Assembly: GCA_023701125.1 (NCBI GenBank) | Contig: JAMPXO010000023.1 | Span: 1-50,857 of the forward strand | DNA: 50,857 bases | Origin: Vicinamibacteria bacterium | GTDB lineage: Bacteria > Acidobacteriota > Vicinamibacteria > Fen-336 | Direction of reading: 5' to 3' | Shown: in pieces, positions 1-8,445 of the stretch | Position numbering within the stretch: position 1 is the first letter of the stretch | Layout: each line of letters opens with the position of its first letter | Position numbers and translations under genes: made by a program | The notes under the pieces: model-generated | Database searches by the model: none | What the model saw: only the letters and a program-made list of their open reading frames with translations | Told to the model about the DNA's origin: nothing

Positions 1-2082
1 CACGGTGGTCGCGGCGACCTCGGTGGCGGTGGTCGCCTCGGTGAACACGATCGCCGGCTCCACGGCCAGCACCGCCGCGCGCAGCGCGGGCAGCAGCGTC
101 GCCGCCGGGCCCTTGGCGCGAGCCACCAGGCCGACGGAGCGGCTCGGCTCCATCGGCAGGTGCAGGTACGGGCGCGGCTCCTCGCCCACCGAGCGCACCT
201 TGTGGTCGCGCGTCACGCCGACGATCTCGTGCGGGTCCTGGTCGAAGCCGCTCAGGTACACGCGCTGGCCGAGCGCGCCGCCCTGCGCGAAGTAGCGCCG
301 GGCGAAGGTCTGGTTGACGATCGCCACCTTGCGCTTCGCAGCCAGGTCGCTCTCGTCGAAGATCCGGCCCTCGACCAGCGGCACGCCGACCGCCGCGAAG
401 TAGTCGGGCCCGATCTCGACGACGTCCACCGGCGTGCCGTCGTCGTCCGGCTGGTGCTGGCCCTGGATCCGCACCGACTCCAGGTTGACGTCGGGGGCCA
501 GCGGCAGGCGGGTGGCCAGCGCCACGGACTCGACCCCCGGCACCGCCCGCAGCGCCTCCAGGATCCGCGGCCGCAGCGCGGTCGCGCGCTCCGCGTCGTA
601 ACCGTTCATGCCGAGGTTGAAGCCCAGGCTGGCGACGCGGTCGGGCTCGAAGCCGAGGTCGGTGCCGCGCGCCTTGTCGAGGCCGCGCACCAGCAGCGCG
701 CCGGCGACCAGCAGCACCAGCGACAGCGCGAGCTGGCCGACGACCAGCGCGTCGCGCAGCGCGAAGCGGCGGCGCACCGAGCCTTCGCCGGTCGCGTCGG
801 CCTTCAGCGACGGGACGAGGTCGGGCTTCGACGCGCTCAGCGCGGGCACCAGGCCGAACAACACGGTGGTCACCAGCGACGCCGCGGCGGCGAAGGCCAG
901 CACCCGCCAGTCGGGGCTGAAGTCGAAGTGCAGGGGCAGCGGCAGATCGTCCATCGGCAGCCGGTTCAGCGCCTGGCCCGAGAAGTGGGCGATGGCCAGG
1001 CCGGCCGCTCCGCCGAGGGCGGCCAGCACCAGGCTCTCGGCCAGCATCTGTCGCACCAGCCGGCCGCGGCTGGCGCCGATCGCCACCCGCAGCGCCAGCT
1101 CGCGGCGGCGCGACGCGCCGCGCGCCAGCAACATGTTGGCGACGTTGGCGCAGGCCACGACCAGCACCAGCCCGACCGCCGACAGCAGCACCGCGGAGGC
1201 GGCCTTCACGTAGCCGTCGAGCATCGGGTGGAAGCGCACGTCGGCGGCCGGCTTCAGCGACGGCCTGGCCTTGTCGTTGGTGTCGGGGTACTCGGTGCGC
1301 AGCCGCGCGTACAGCGTCTCGACCTGGGCCCGCGCCTGCTCGAGCGTCTGCCCTTCCGCGAGTCGGCCCTTGAGGAACAGCCAGCGCGTGCCGCGGCGCT
1401 CCAGCCGGGTCGTGCCCGGGTCCTTGTCGGTCGTCGCCTGCGCGCCCATGAAGTTGAGGCGGTCGACCATCGCGATCGGCACCCAGAACTCCGGCGACAG
1501 GCCGGGCAGCGTGCCCTGGAACGTGGCGGGTGCTATGCCGACGACGTCGTACTTCGTGCCGGAGAGTTCCAGCGTCTCGCCCAGCACGCCCTCGCGGCCG
1601 GCGAAGCGGCGCTGCCACAGGCCGTGGCTCAGCACCACGACCGGCCGCGCGCCGGACGACGCGTCGTCCTCGGCCAGGAAGCCGCGGCCGATCGTGGGCG
1701 CCACCTTCAGCACGTCGAAGTAGTTGGCGCTGACCGTTTCACCGGTGGCGAGCGCGGGTGCGCTGCCGCTCGACACGATCCCGCGCACGAAGCCGTGGGC
1801 GGCGACCGCCTCGAACGCGGGCACGCTCGCACGGATGTCCTGGTAGTCGGGATAGGAGGTGGTGAACTGCGGGAGGTCGTCGTTGACGCCGGTGTAGATC
1901 TCGACCAGCCGCTCGGGCTCGACGACCGCGCTCTCCCGGAACAGCACGGCGTTCACCACGCTGAACAGCGTGGTGTTGAGGCCGATGCCGAGCGCCAGCG
2001 AGGCCACCGCGACGGCGGTGAATGCCGGCCGCCGCCACAGCTGCCGTGCCCCGAACTTCAAGTCGTTGAACAAATTCTCCAA
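1..2082 (-). CDS. ADOP-family ABC transporter permease (MacB/FtsX-like), 3' end off window
   Basis: The minus strand reads as one uninterrupted frame of 694 codons from a TTG start to the window edge, so the C-terminus is missing. The N-terminus (ENLFNDLKFGARQLWRRP) is the usual opening of acidobacterial duplicated orphan permeases. A transmembrane helix follows, then a MacB-type periplasmic core domain. Next comes a multi-helix FtsX segment with the family signature ACANVANMLLARGASRRRE-like, then a second half that starts to repeat the core domain. The start is set by GGGAGGA about 6 nt upstream of TTG. ADOP proteins usually have about 800 residues and have no adjacent ATPase gene; none is visible here. 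The substrate is unknown; a role in efflux or lipoprotein export is family inference only. Confidence 0.88.
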   Translation of the reverse strand, partial: MENLFNDLKFGARQLWRRPAFTAVAVASLALGIGLNTTLFSVVNAVLFRESAVVEPERLVEIYTGVNDDLPQFTTSYPDYQDIRASVPAFEAVAAHGFVRGIVSSGSAPALATGETVSANYFDVLKVAPTIGRGFLAEDDASSGARPVVVLSHGLWQRRFAGREGVLGETLELSGTKYDVVGIAPATFQGTLPGLSPEFWVPIAMVDRLNFMGAQATTDKDPGTTRLERRGTRWLFLKGRLAEGQTLEQARAQVETLYARLRTEYPDTNDKARPSLKPAADVRFHPMLDGYVKAASAVLLSAVGLVLVVACANVANMLLARGASRRRELALRVAIGASRGRLVRQMLAESLVLAALGGAAGLAIAHFSGQALNRLPMDDLPLPLHFDFSPDWRVLAFAAAASLVTTVLFGLVPALSASKPDLVPSLKADATGEGSVRRRFALRDALVVGQLALSLVLLVAGALLVRGLDKARGTDLGFEPDRVASLGFNLGMNGYDAERATALRPRILEALRAVPGVESVALATRLPLAPDVNLESVRIQGQHQPDDDGTPVDVVEIGPDYFAAVGVPLVEGRIFDESDLAAKRKVAIVNQTFARRYFAQGGALGQRVYLSGFDQDPHEIVGVTRDHKVRSVGEEPRPYLHLPMEPSRSVGLVARAKGPAATLLPALRAAVLAVEPAIVFTEATTATEVAATTV

Positions 2083-2179
2083 GCGTCCTCCCGCTGCTCA
2101 CCTTACGCGCCAGGCCCGGCCGAGGTTCAATAGAAGACGCCTCGGGCCTCAGAACAAGCGCAGCCACCGAGACGCCGAG

Positions 2180-2207
2180 TTGACGAGCGGAGGTTAGGCG
2201 CTATCTT
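2180..2207 (+). promoter_or_regulatory. candidate sigma70-type promoter for a leaderless transcript
   Basis: TTGACG (2180-2185), a 16-nt spacer, then TATCTT (2202-2207). The next start codon, GTG at 2214, lies only 6 nt past the -10 box, so the transcript would begin at or next to the start codon. No Shine-Dalgarno sequence lies close to that GTG, which fits a leaderless mRNA. Predicted from sequence only. Confidence 0.4.
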
Positions 2208-2213
2208 GCGCAA

Positions 2214-2396
2214 GTGAAGACCCGTGTGCCATCGAGGGGGCCGATTCGCCTGCCCACCGAGTTCCGTTGCCTGGACCGGCTCGAGGCCGCCCCTGCGTTC
2301 GATCGACCCAACCTCGGCCTGGTCGACTGGCTCCTCGCCTGCCCGCACAAGGGTTTCTTCGAAGAGATCCCGTCGGAGTCCACCGACTCGTTGTGA
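2214..2396 (+). CDS. small 60-aa protein, possible AbrB/VapB-type antitoxin remnant
   Basis: A 60-codon frame from GTG. The N-terminal stretch RVPSRGPIRLPTEFR resembles the swapped-hairpin AbrB/VapB motif (normally S-G-x-S-Q-A-V-R-L-P-K-E-F-R) but is several residues shorter. The C-terminal half (LVDWLLACPHKGFFEEIP) resembles the acidic toxin-binding tails of such antitoxins. No toxin gene follows; the next gene is an acyltransferase 20 nt downstream. It is either an orphan or decayed antitoxin or an unrelated small ORF. A good -35/-10 pair lies immediately upstream, which argues that it is expressed. The function call is weak. Confidence 0.4.
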   Translation: MKTRVPSRGPIRLPTEFRCLDRLEAAPAFDRPNLGLVDWLLACPHKGFFEEIPSESTDSL

Positions 2397-2415
2397 TCGA
2401 CCCCTTCCAGGGCGC

Positions 2416-3036
2416 ATGACTGAGCCCCTTCCCAGCAGCCGGATCATGTCGTCGACCGTGATGCACTGGGTCGGCCGGCTCTTCTTCTGGATCGGCGGCT
2501 GGAAGGTCGTCGGCCGCAAGCCCGAGATCGCGAAGTACGTCGCGATCGCCGTGCCCCACACCACCAACTGGGACGGCATCTGGTTCTTCGCCGCCGGCTG
2601 CATCCTGCGGATGGAGGTCTGCTTCCTCGGCAAGCACTCGCTGTTCGTGGGGCCGTTCGGCTGGTTCCTGCGGGCGATGGGCGGCATCCCGCTCGACCGC
2701 GGCCGGCGCCACAACATGGTCCGCCAGGCGGTCGACTGGCTGCAGCGCGCCGACCGCCTGTGCATCGGCATCGCCCCCGAGGGCACCCGCAAGTGGACGC
2801 CGGGCTGGCGGCTCGGCTTCTACCACATCGCCCGCCAGGCCGGGGTGCCGATCGTGTTGTGCTACGCCGACTACGCGAAGAAGGAGGCCGGCGTGCTCGA
2901 CGAGCCGTTCTGGCCGACGGGCGACGTCGAGGCCGACTTCGCGCGGCTGCGGGCGATCTACGAGCCGATCGTCGCCGGCCGCCCGGAGAACCGCGGCCCG
3001 ATCGTGCCGCTGCCAGCCGCGGCCCCCGCCGAGTAG
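2416..3036 (+). CDS. 1-acyl-sn-glycerol-3-phosphate acyltransferase-like (PlsC family)
   Basis: A 206-aa PlsC-type membrane acyltransferase, expected to transfer a fatty acyl chain to a lysophospholipid or related acceptor at the inner membrane. Visible motifs are the catalytic HX4D block in VPHTTNWDG and the acyl-acceptor motif APEGTR followed by K. Between them lies the GWFLRAMGGIPLDR segment that binds the acyl donor region in this family. This is a short single-domain member, close to the minimal length. ATG 2416 was chosen; ATG 2446 is an alternative. The stop (3034-3036) sits one base from the stop of the convergent helicase gene. Confidence 0.85.
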   Translation: MTEPLPSSRIMSSTVMHWVGRLFFWIGGWKVVGRKPEIAKYVAIAVPHTTNWDGIWFFAAGCILRMEVCFLGKHSLFVGPFGWFLRAMGGIPLDRGRRHNMVRQAVDWLQRADRLCIGIAPEGTRKWTPGWRLGFYHIARQAGVPIVLCYADYAKKEAGVLDEPFWPTGDVEADFARLRAIYEPIVAGRPENRGPIVPLPAAAPAE

Positions 3037-3037
3037 A

Positions 3038-5011
3038 TCAGCCGCGCTTCGGGCGGTAGCGGCTGGCACTCACCGCGCGGCCGCGGATCGACTTGCCCTT
3101 CAGCCCCTCGAGGATGCGCTCGGCCTCGGCCTCCTTGACCTCGACCAGCGAGAAGCGGTCCGTGATCTCGATCGCGCCCAGCGCGCGGCCGGTGACGCCC
3201 GTCTCGCCGGTGATCGCGCCCACCAGGTCGCCCGGGCCGACCTTGTGCAGGCGACCGACCGAGATGTAGAGCGGGACGAAGTCGGGGTCGCCGCCCGCGG
3301 CGACCTTCGGGCGGCGCGGCTTGAGGCCCGGCTCGGCGGCCTCGGGCCGCGACGGCCGCGGCTCCTTGCGCTCCCAGGGCGTCTCGGGCCGCGCTGCTCC
3401 GGGCGCTTCGCCGAAGGACGGCACGCGCCGCGCGGGCCGCTCCTCGCGATCGAAGCGCTCCGTCGGGGCCGGGGAATCGCCGAAGCCGAAGCGCTCCGCC
3501 CGCCCCAGGCGCTCGGGCTTCGCCCGTTCGGGCTTGGCGTTGTCGGGCTGGGCGTGCTCGGGCTTCGCGGGCCGCTCCGCGCGGTCGAAGCGCGGGCTCT
3601 TCACGGGCTTCTCGCCGCGGTCGAAGCGCTTCTCGGCCCGCTCGCGGTACTCGCGCGGGGCCGCCGGCGCCGGGATGTCCGCCTCCTCGCCGCCGCGCTC
3701 CGTCGCCTCGCGCAGCAGGTGGACCGCGGCCGCGGCGACGTCCATCACGTCGAACTCCTCGCTGAGGCTGGCCACCACGCCGCGGGCGTCGGCGCCCGCG
3801 CCCGCCAGCAGCGCCTCGCGCAGCGACGCCCGGGTCAGCTCCAGCCGCCGCGCGCGCAGGTCGGCGACGGTCGGCACCGGCAGCAGCTCCAGCCGTCGCC
3901 CGGTCAGCCGCTCGACGTTCTTGAGCAGCGCACGCTCGCGCGGCTCGCACAGCGAGATGGCGACGCCCTCGCGGCCGGCGCGGCCCGTGCGGCCGATGCG
4001 ATGCACGTAGACCTCGGCCGAGCTGGGGATGTCGTAGTTGAAGACGTGGGACAGGCGGCCGATGTCGAGGCCGCGGGCGGCGACGTCGGTGGCCAGCACC
4101 AGCTCGACGGCGCCGTCGCGGAAGCGGCGCATGACGCGGTCGCGCTGCGCCTGCGACAGCCCGCCATGCAGCGACTCGGCGCGGTAACCGCGGCCGTTCA
4201 GCGCCTCGGACAGCACGTCGACCTCGTTGCGGGTGCGGCAGAAGACCAGCGCCGAGGTCGGGCCCTCGATGTCGAGCACGCGGGCCAGCGCGTCGAGCTT
4301 GTGCGCGCGGGGCACCACGTAGGCGACCTGACGCACCTTGGGCAACTCGCCCTTCGGCGTCTTCTCGTCGCCCAACTGCAGCTTGACCGGGTCCTTCAGG
4401 TGGCCGCGGGCCATCGAGGCGATGCGCGGCGGCAGGGTGGCCGAGAACAGCGCCGTCTGGCGGACCTCGGGCAGCGCCTGCAGCAGCGCGTCGAGGTCCT
4501 CGGCGAAGCCCATGTCGAGCATCTCGTCGGCTTCGTCGAGCACCACCGCCTTGACCCCGGCGAACGACAGCGTCTTGCGTCCGAGGTGGTCGAGCGCACG
4601 ACCGGGGGTGGCGACGACGACGTCGACCCCGCGCTCCAGCGCGCGGAACTGCAGCGACAGCGCCTGGCCGCCGTAGATCGGCAGCACCCGCACCCCGAAG
4701 CCGCGGCCGTAACGGTGCATCGCCTGCGCGACCTGCATCGCCAGCTCGCGAGTCGGCACCAGCACCAGGACCGCCGGGCTCTTGCCGCGAACGCCCTCGG
4801 CGAACAACCGCTGCAGCAGCGGCAGCGCGAACGCCGCCGTCTTGCCGGTGCCGGTCGCCGCCTGCCCCAGCAGGTCGCGGCCCTCGAGCAGCGGCGGGAT
4901 GGCGGCCTTCTGGATCGGCGTGGGCTCCTCGTAGCCGAGCTCCTCGAGCACGGTGAGCAGGCGCGGGGCGAGGCCGAGGTCGGCAAAAGCGGACGGGGTC
5001 TCAGTCTTCAC
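3038..5011 (-). CDS. deaD: DEAD-box ATP-dependent RNA helicase (DeaD/CsdA type)
   Basis: 657 aa from GTG 5011. The RecA-like core shows the Q motif (PTPIQ near 31-35), Walker A ATGTGKT (about 52-58), PTRELA, VLDEADEML, SAT, and the C-domain motifs ARGLDIG and HRIGRTGRAG. A low-complexity linker at roughly 440-575 is rich in RFDR, PERAKPER and similar charged repeats. After it comes a DbpA-type RNA-binding domain (YISVGRLHKVGPGDLVGAI onwards) to the C-terminus. This architecture is that of cold-shock DeaD/CsdA helicases acting in ribosome assembly and RNA turnover. The neighbouring ALDH gene is divergent, so the helicase is probably transcribed alone. Confidence 0.93.
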   Translation of the reverse strand: MKTETPSAFADLGLAPRLLTVLEELGYEEPTPIQKAAIPPLLEGRDLLGQAATGTGKTAAFALPLLQRLFAEGVRGKSPAVLVLVPTRELAMQVAQAMHRYGRGFGVRVLPIYGGQALSLQFRALERGVDVVVATPGRALDHLGRKTLSFAGVKAVVLDEADEMLDMGFAEDLDALLQALPEVRQTALFSATLPPRIASMARGHLKDPVKLQLGDEKTPKGELPKVRQVAYVVPRAHKLDALARVLDIEGPTSALVFCRTRNEVDVLSEALNGRGYRAESLHGGLSQAQRDRVMRRFRDGAVELVLATDVAARGLDIGRLSHVFNYDIPSSAEVYVHRIGRTGRAGREGVAISLCEPRERALLKNVERLTGRRLELLPVPTVADLRARRLELTRASLREALLAGAGADARGVVASLSEEFDVMDVAAAAVHLLREATERGGEEADIPAPAAPREYRERAEKRFDRGEKPVKSPRFDRAERPAKPEHAQPDNAKPERAKPERLGRAERFGFGDSPAPTERFDREERPARRVPSFGEAPGAARPETPWERKEPRPSRPEAAEPGLKPRRPKVAAGGDPDFVPLYISVGRLHKVGPGDLVGAITGETGVTGRALGAIEITDRFSLVEVKEAEAERILEGLKGKSIRGRAVSASRYRPKRG

Positions 5012-5048
5012 GGCTCTGAGCTTACGCCCCGCGCTGCCCCGCGCGGAC

Positions 5049-5077
5049 TTGGCGCGGCTCCGCCGGCGCGCTAAATT
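5049..5077 (+). promoter_or_regulatory. candidate sigma70-type promoter of the ALDH gene
   Basis: TTGGCG at 5049-5054 and TAAATT at 5072-5077 are separated by exactly 17 nt inside an otherwise extremely GC-rich stretch between two divergent genes. The predicted leader is about 60 nt and ends in the ribosome-binding stretch GAAGGA upstream of ATG 5147. Confidence 0.5.
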
Positions 5078-5146
5078 GATGGGCCCGGGCTGCCCAAGCC
5101 CCCGTTCGGGCCCGTCCACGAGCCCGCCCTTCGCGAAGGAATCAAA

Positions 5147-6688
5147 ATGACCGCCACGACCCGCAACGCCGCTCTGCTCGACAAGCTCCGCATCAAGGAC
5201 GTCAACCCCGGCGCCTCCTGGGGCGCGGACGGCTGGATCGACGACCCCGCGGGCGAACTGTTCCCCTCGTTCAACCCGACGACGGGCGAGCGCATCGCGT
5301 CGGTGCGGCTGGCCACCGCGGCCTCGTACGAGACGGTGATGGCGAAGGCCAGCGAGGCGTTCCTGACCTGGCGCATGGTGCCGGGCCCGAAGCGCGGCGA
5401 GGTCGTGCGCGACCTGGGCCAGGCGCTGCGCGAGATGAAGGAGCCGTTGGGCGATCTCGTCTCGCTGGAGATGGGCAAGATCCGCGCGGAAGGCCACGGC
5501 GAAGTGCAGGAGATGATCGACATCTGCGACTTCGCGGTCGGTCTCTCGCGCCAGCTCTACGGCCTGACCATGGCCTCCGAGCGCCCGGCCCACCGGATGA
5601 TGGAGCAGTGGCACCCGCTGGGTGTCGTCGGCATCATCACCGCGTTCAACTTCCCCGTCGCCGTGTGGGCGTGGAACACGGCTCTGGCGGCGGTCTGCGG
5701 CGACCCGGTCGTGTGGAAGCCGGCCGGCCCGACCCCGCTGTGCGGCATCGCGGTCCAGCACATCGCCAACAAGGTGATGGCCGACCACGGCCTGGCCGGC
5801 GTGTTCACGATGATTCAGGGCCAGGGCCGGGTGATCGGCGAGAAGATGCTGAACGACCCGCGCATGCCGCTCGTCTCGTTCACCGGCTCGACCAGCGTCG
5901 GCAAGCGGGTCGCGGCCCAGGTCGCGCAGCGCTTCGGCCGCACGATCCTCGAGCTCGGCGGCAACAACGCGATCGTCGTCACCGAGGACGCCAACCTCGA
6001 CCTGGCGACGCGCGCGATCCTGTTCGGCGCGGTCGGCACCGCGGGCCAGCGCTGCACGTCGACCCGCCGCATCATCGTCCACAAGAAGCTGGCGGCCGAG
6101 CTGACCGCGCGCCTGGTCAAGGCCTACGGCCAGGTCCGGATCGGCGACCCGCTCGACGCGGCGACGCTGATGGGACCGCTGGTGGTGCCGGAGGCGCTCG
6201 ACGACATGTGGAAGGCGCTCGAGGCGGCCAGGGCCCAGGGCGGCGAGATCCTGTGCGGCGGCAAGAAGCGCCCCGACCTCGGCCCCCAGTTCGTGGAGCC
6301 GACGATCGTCAAGATGCCGTCGCAGACCGCGATCGTGAAGGAGGAGACCTTCGCGCCGATCCTGTACGTGCTCGAGTACGAGGACTTCCAGGACGCGCTG
6401 GCGATCCACAACGGCGTGCCGCAGGGCCTGTCGTCGGCGATCTTCACCGAGAGCATGCGCAAGGCCGAGGAGTTCGTCTCGCCCAAAGGCTCGGACTGCG
6501 GCATCGCCAACGTCAACATCGGCACCTCGGGCGCCGAGATCGGCGGCGCGTTCGGCGGCGAGAAGGAGACGGGCGGCGGCCGCGAGTCCGGCTCCGACTC
6601 GTGGAAGGTCTACATGCGCCGCCAGACCAACACGATGAACTGGTCGATGAACCTGCCGCTGGCCCAGGGCATCCACTTCGGCGACTAG
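5147..6688 (+). CDS. aldehyde dehydrogenase of the ALDH7 (antiquitin) family
   Basis: 513 aa, full length for ALDH7. The catalytic thiol is C303 in GTAGQRCTSTRR and the general base is E269 in LELGGNN. The NAD-binding signatures FNFPVAVWAWN and SFTGSTSVG are present. ALDH7 enzymes oxidise alpha-aminoadipate semialdehyde/piperideine-6-carboxylate (lysine catabolism, bacterial AmaB/Pcd) to aminoadipate, and also other aldehydes. Lysine degradation is therefore the likeliest role, but no other lysine gene is adjacent to support it. Start ATG 5147 has AGGA about 7 nt upstream. A strong hairpin follows the stop, so the gene may be monocistronic. Confidence 0.9.
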   Translation: MTATTRNAALLDKLRIKDVNPGASWGADGWIDDPAGELFPSFNPTTGERIASVRLATAASYETVMAKASEAFLTWRMVPGPKRGEVVRDLGQALREMKEPLGDLVSLEMGKIRAEGHGEVQEMIDICDFAVGLSRQLYGLTMASERPAHRMMEQWHPLGVVGIITAFNFPVAVWAWNTALAAVCGDPVVWKPAGPTPLCGIAVQHIANKVMADHGLAGVFTMIQGQGRVIGEKMLNDPRMPLVSFTGSTSVGKRVAAQVAQRFGRTILELGGNNAIVVTEDANLDLATRAILFGAVGTAGQRCTSTRRIIVHKKLAAELTARLVKAYGQVRIGDPLDAATLMGPLVVPEALDDMWKALEAARAQGGEILCGGKKRPDLGPQFVEPTIVKMPSQTAIVKEETFAPILYVLEYEDFQDALAIHNGVPQGLSSAIFTESMRKAEEFVSPKGSDCGIANVNIGTSGAEIGGAFGGEKETGGGRESGSDSWKVYMRRQTNTMNWSMNLPLAQGIHFGD

Positions 6689-6697
6689 GCCGTCTCG

Positions 6698-6732
6698 CTC
6701 CGCGCCGCCTTGATGTCCAGGGCGGCGCGGAG
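6698..6732 (+). terminator. GC-rich hairpin downstream of the ALDH gene
   Basis: CTCCGCGCCGCC (6698-6709) pairs perfectly with GGCGGCGCGGAG (6721-6732) around an 11-nt loop, 10 nt after the ALDH stop codon. No T-run follows, so it may be a transcript-stabilising hairpin or a weak terminator, not a classical intrinsic one. Confidence 0.5.
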
Positions 6733-6796
6733 CAGCATTGCCGCACGGCGAGAGCGGCGCCCCCCGGCCGCAAGAACTCGCCGGGGACGGTCCACC

Positions 6797-8413
6797 ATGG
6801 ATTCGCTCGCACGCCGCACCGCCGCTCTCCTCCTCTTCCTGCTCGCCCTCGCCGCGCCGACGCTCCGCGCCGGCGCCCCGCCTGCGCTCGCCGACCCGCC
6901 GCCGCGGCTCGTGCTGCTGATCGCGGTCGACCAGATGCGCTACGACTACCTGACCCGCTTCGGGTCGGACTTCGAGGCGGGGCTGAAGCAGCTCTTCGAC
7001 ACGGGCGCCGTGTTCACCAACGCCCACCTCGACCACTACCCGTCGGTGACCGCGGTGGGCCACGCCACGATGCTGACGGGCGCGCTGCCGTCCGTGTCGG
7101 GGATCGTCGGCAACGACTGGTACGAGCGCGCGCTGAAGCTGCCGGTCGACGGCGTCGCGGACCCGGGCGTGCAGGTCGTGGGCCACACCGGCGCGGGCGG
7201 CACGGGCGCCTCCCCGCACCGCCTGCGGGTCAGCACGATCGGCGACGAGCTGAAGCTCGCGGGCCGCGACTCGCGGGTGATCACCGTGTCGTTCAAGGAC
7301 CGCAGCGCGATCCTGATGGGCGGGCGGATGGCCGATGCCGCGTACTGGTACCGCAACGGTGGCTTCGTCACCAGCAGCTGGTACCGCCCCGAGCTGCCCG
7401 CCTGGGCTCGAGAAGCGATGGCCGCGGGGCTGGTCGAGAAGTGGCGGGGCCGCGAGTGGCGGGCACTGACCCGCGGGCCGGGGCCCGGCCCGTTGTTCAC
7501 GACGCTGCCGACCGCTCCGGGCGGCCCCTTCGACATGGCCCTGCCCGCCACCGCGTTCGGCAACGAAGCGATCGCCGACTTCGCGATCGCGGCTCTCGCC
7601 GGCGAGGGGCTCGGCACCCGCGAGGCGACGGACGTGCTGGCGGTCAGCTTCTCGTGCCACGACTACGTCGGTCACGGCAAGGGACCGCATTCGCCGGAAG
7701 CGGCGGACATCACGCGGCGCATGGACCGCGTGATCGGCAGGCTGCTGGCGGCGGTGGAATCCCGGGTCGGGCTGGCGCGGACACTGGTGGTGCTGACGGC
7801 GGACCACGGCGTCTCGCCCGTGCCCGAGGAGATGGCCGCACGCAAGATGGCCGGCGGACGCCTGGAGCGCGAGGAGTTGCGCAAGGCCGCGACGGCCGCG
7901 CTGGAAGCGGCGCACGGCCCGGGCGCCTGGGTCCAGGCGCGGGCGGGCACGACGCTGCACCTGAACCGGGCGCTGATCGCCGAGCGCCGGCTCGACCTCG
8001 AGGCGCTGGCGCGCACGGCCGCGGACCGCATCGAGGAACTCCCCGGCGTGTGGCGCGCCTACACCCGCGGCGAGATGCGCGAGGGACGGGTCGGGCCCGA
8101 CCCGTGGAGCCGTCGTGTCGCGCGGAGCTTCGACGTCGAGCGCTCGGGCGACGTCGAGGTGCTGCTGCAGCCGTACTGGATCGCGTCGGGCAACGCGGCG
8201 ACCCACGGCTCCCCGTGGTCGTACGACACCCACATCCCGCTGATCCTGTCGGGCCCCGGCTTCCGCGCGGGCCGCTACGACGGCGCGGTGACGCTCAACG
8301 ACCTGGCCCCGACGCTGGCCACGGTGCTGGCCGTCGAGACCCCGAGCGGCGCCGCGGGCCGGGTGCTGGTCGAGGCGCTGCTCCCGCTTGACCTCGCGCA
8401 CAGGCGCCCTTAG
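6797..8413 (+). CDS. secreted alkaline-phosphatase-superfamily phosphodiesterase/phosphatase (PafA/NPP-like)
   Basis: 538 aa with a clear signal peptide (about residues 1-30) followed by an alkaline phosphatase superfamily domain. Metal and nucleophile positions can be read: D45 in LIAVDQMRYD, the likely nucleophile T85 in SVTAVGHA, the HDYVGHG block with Asp/His ligands, TADHG, and a late His in NAATHGSP. This order matches type I phosphodiesterase/PafA-like phosphatases, which act in the periplasm or outside on phosphate mono- or diesters. The exact substrate cannot be told. ATG 6797 directly precedes the signal peptide. It ends 32 nt before the polysaccharide operon and may be co-transcribed with it. 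Confidence 0.85.
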   Translation: MDSLARRTAALLLFLLALAAPTLRAGAPPALADPPPRLVLLIAVDQMRYDYLTRFGSDFEAGLKQLFDTGAVFTNAHLDHYPSVTAVGHATMLTGALPSVSGIVGNDWYERALKLPVDGVADPGVQVVGHTGAGGTGASPHRLRVSTIGDELKLAGRDSRVITVSFKDRSAILMGGRMADAAYWYRNGGFVTSSWYRPELPAWAREAMAAGLVEKWRGREWRALTRGPGPGPLFTTLPTAPGGPFDMALPATAFGNEAIADFAIAALAGEGLGTREATDVLAVSFSCHDYVGHGKGPHSPEAADITRRMDRVIGRLLAAVESRVGLARTLVVLTADHGVSPVPEEMAARKMAGGRLEREELRKAATAALEAAHGPGAWVQARAGTTLHLNRALIAERRLDLEALARTAADRIEELPGVWRAYTRGEMREGRVGPDPWSRRVARSFDVERSGDVEVLLQPYWIASGNAATHGSPWSYDTHIPLILSGPGFRAGRYDGAVTLNDLAPTLATVLAVETPSGAAGRVLVEALLPLDLAHRRP

Positions 8414-8445
8414 GCTGGCCGTTCCCACGAACACAGCCGAGCGAA

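Noticed and set aside
160-2133. A 657-aa + strand frame across the left end
   Set aside because: It is the antisense shadow of the ADOP permease, which runs uninterrupted on the minus strand with clear family motifs and a good ribosome-binding site.
2188-2200. GGAGGTTAGGCGC near 2190 as an attC-like core
   Set aside because: GTTAGGC fits the core consensus, but no partner half-site or related sequence surrounds it, and it overlaps a promoter spacer.
3038-8434. A 1798-aa open frame on the minus strand covering helicase, ALDH and phosphatase genes
   Set aside because: Only its end is real (the DeaD-type helicase, from 5011). The upstream part is a GC-driven antisense frame rich in R, A, H and D with no family features, opposite two well-supported + genes.
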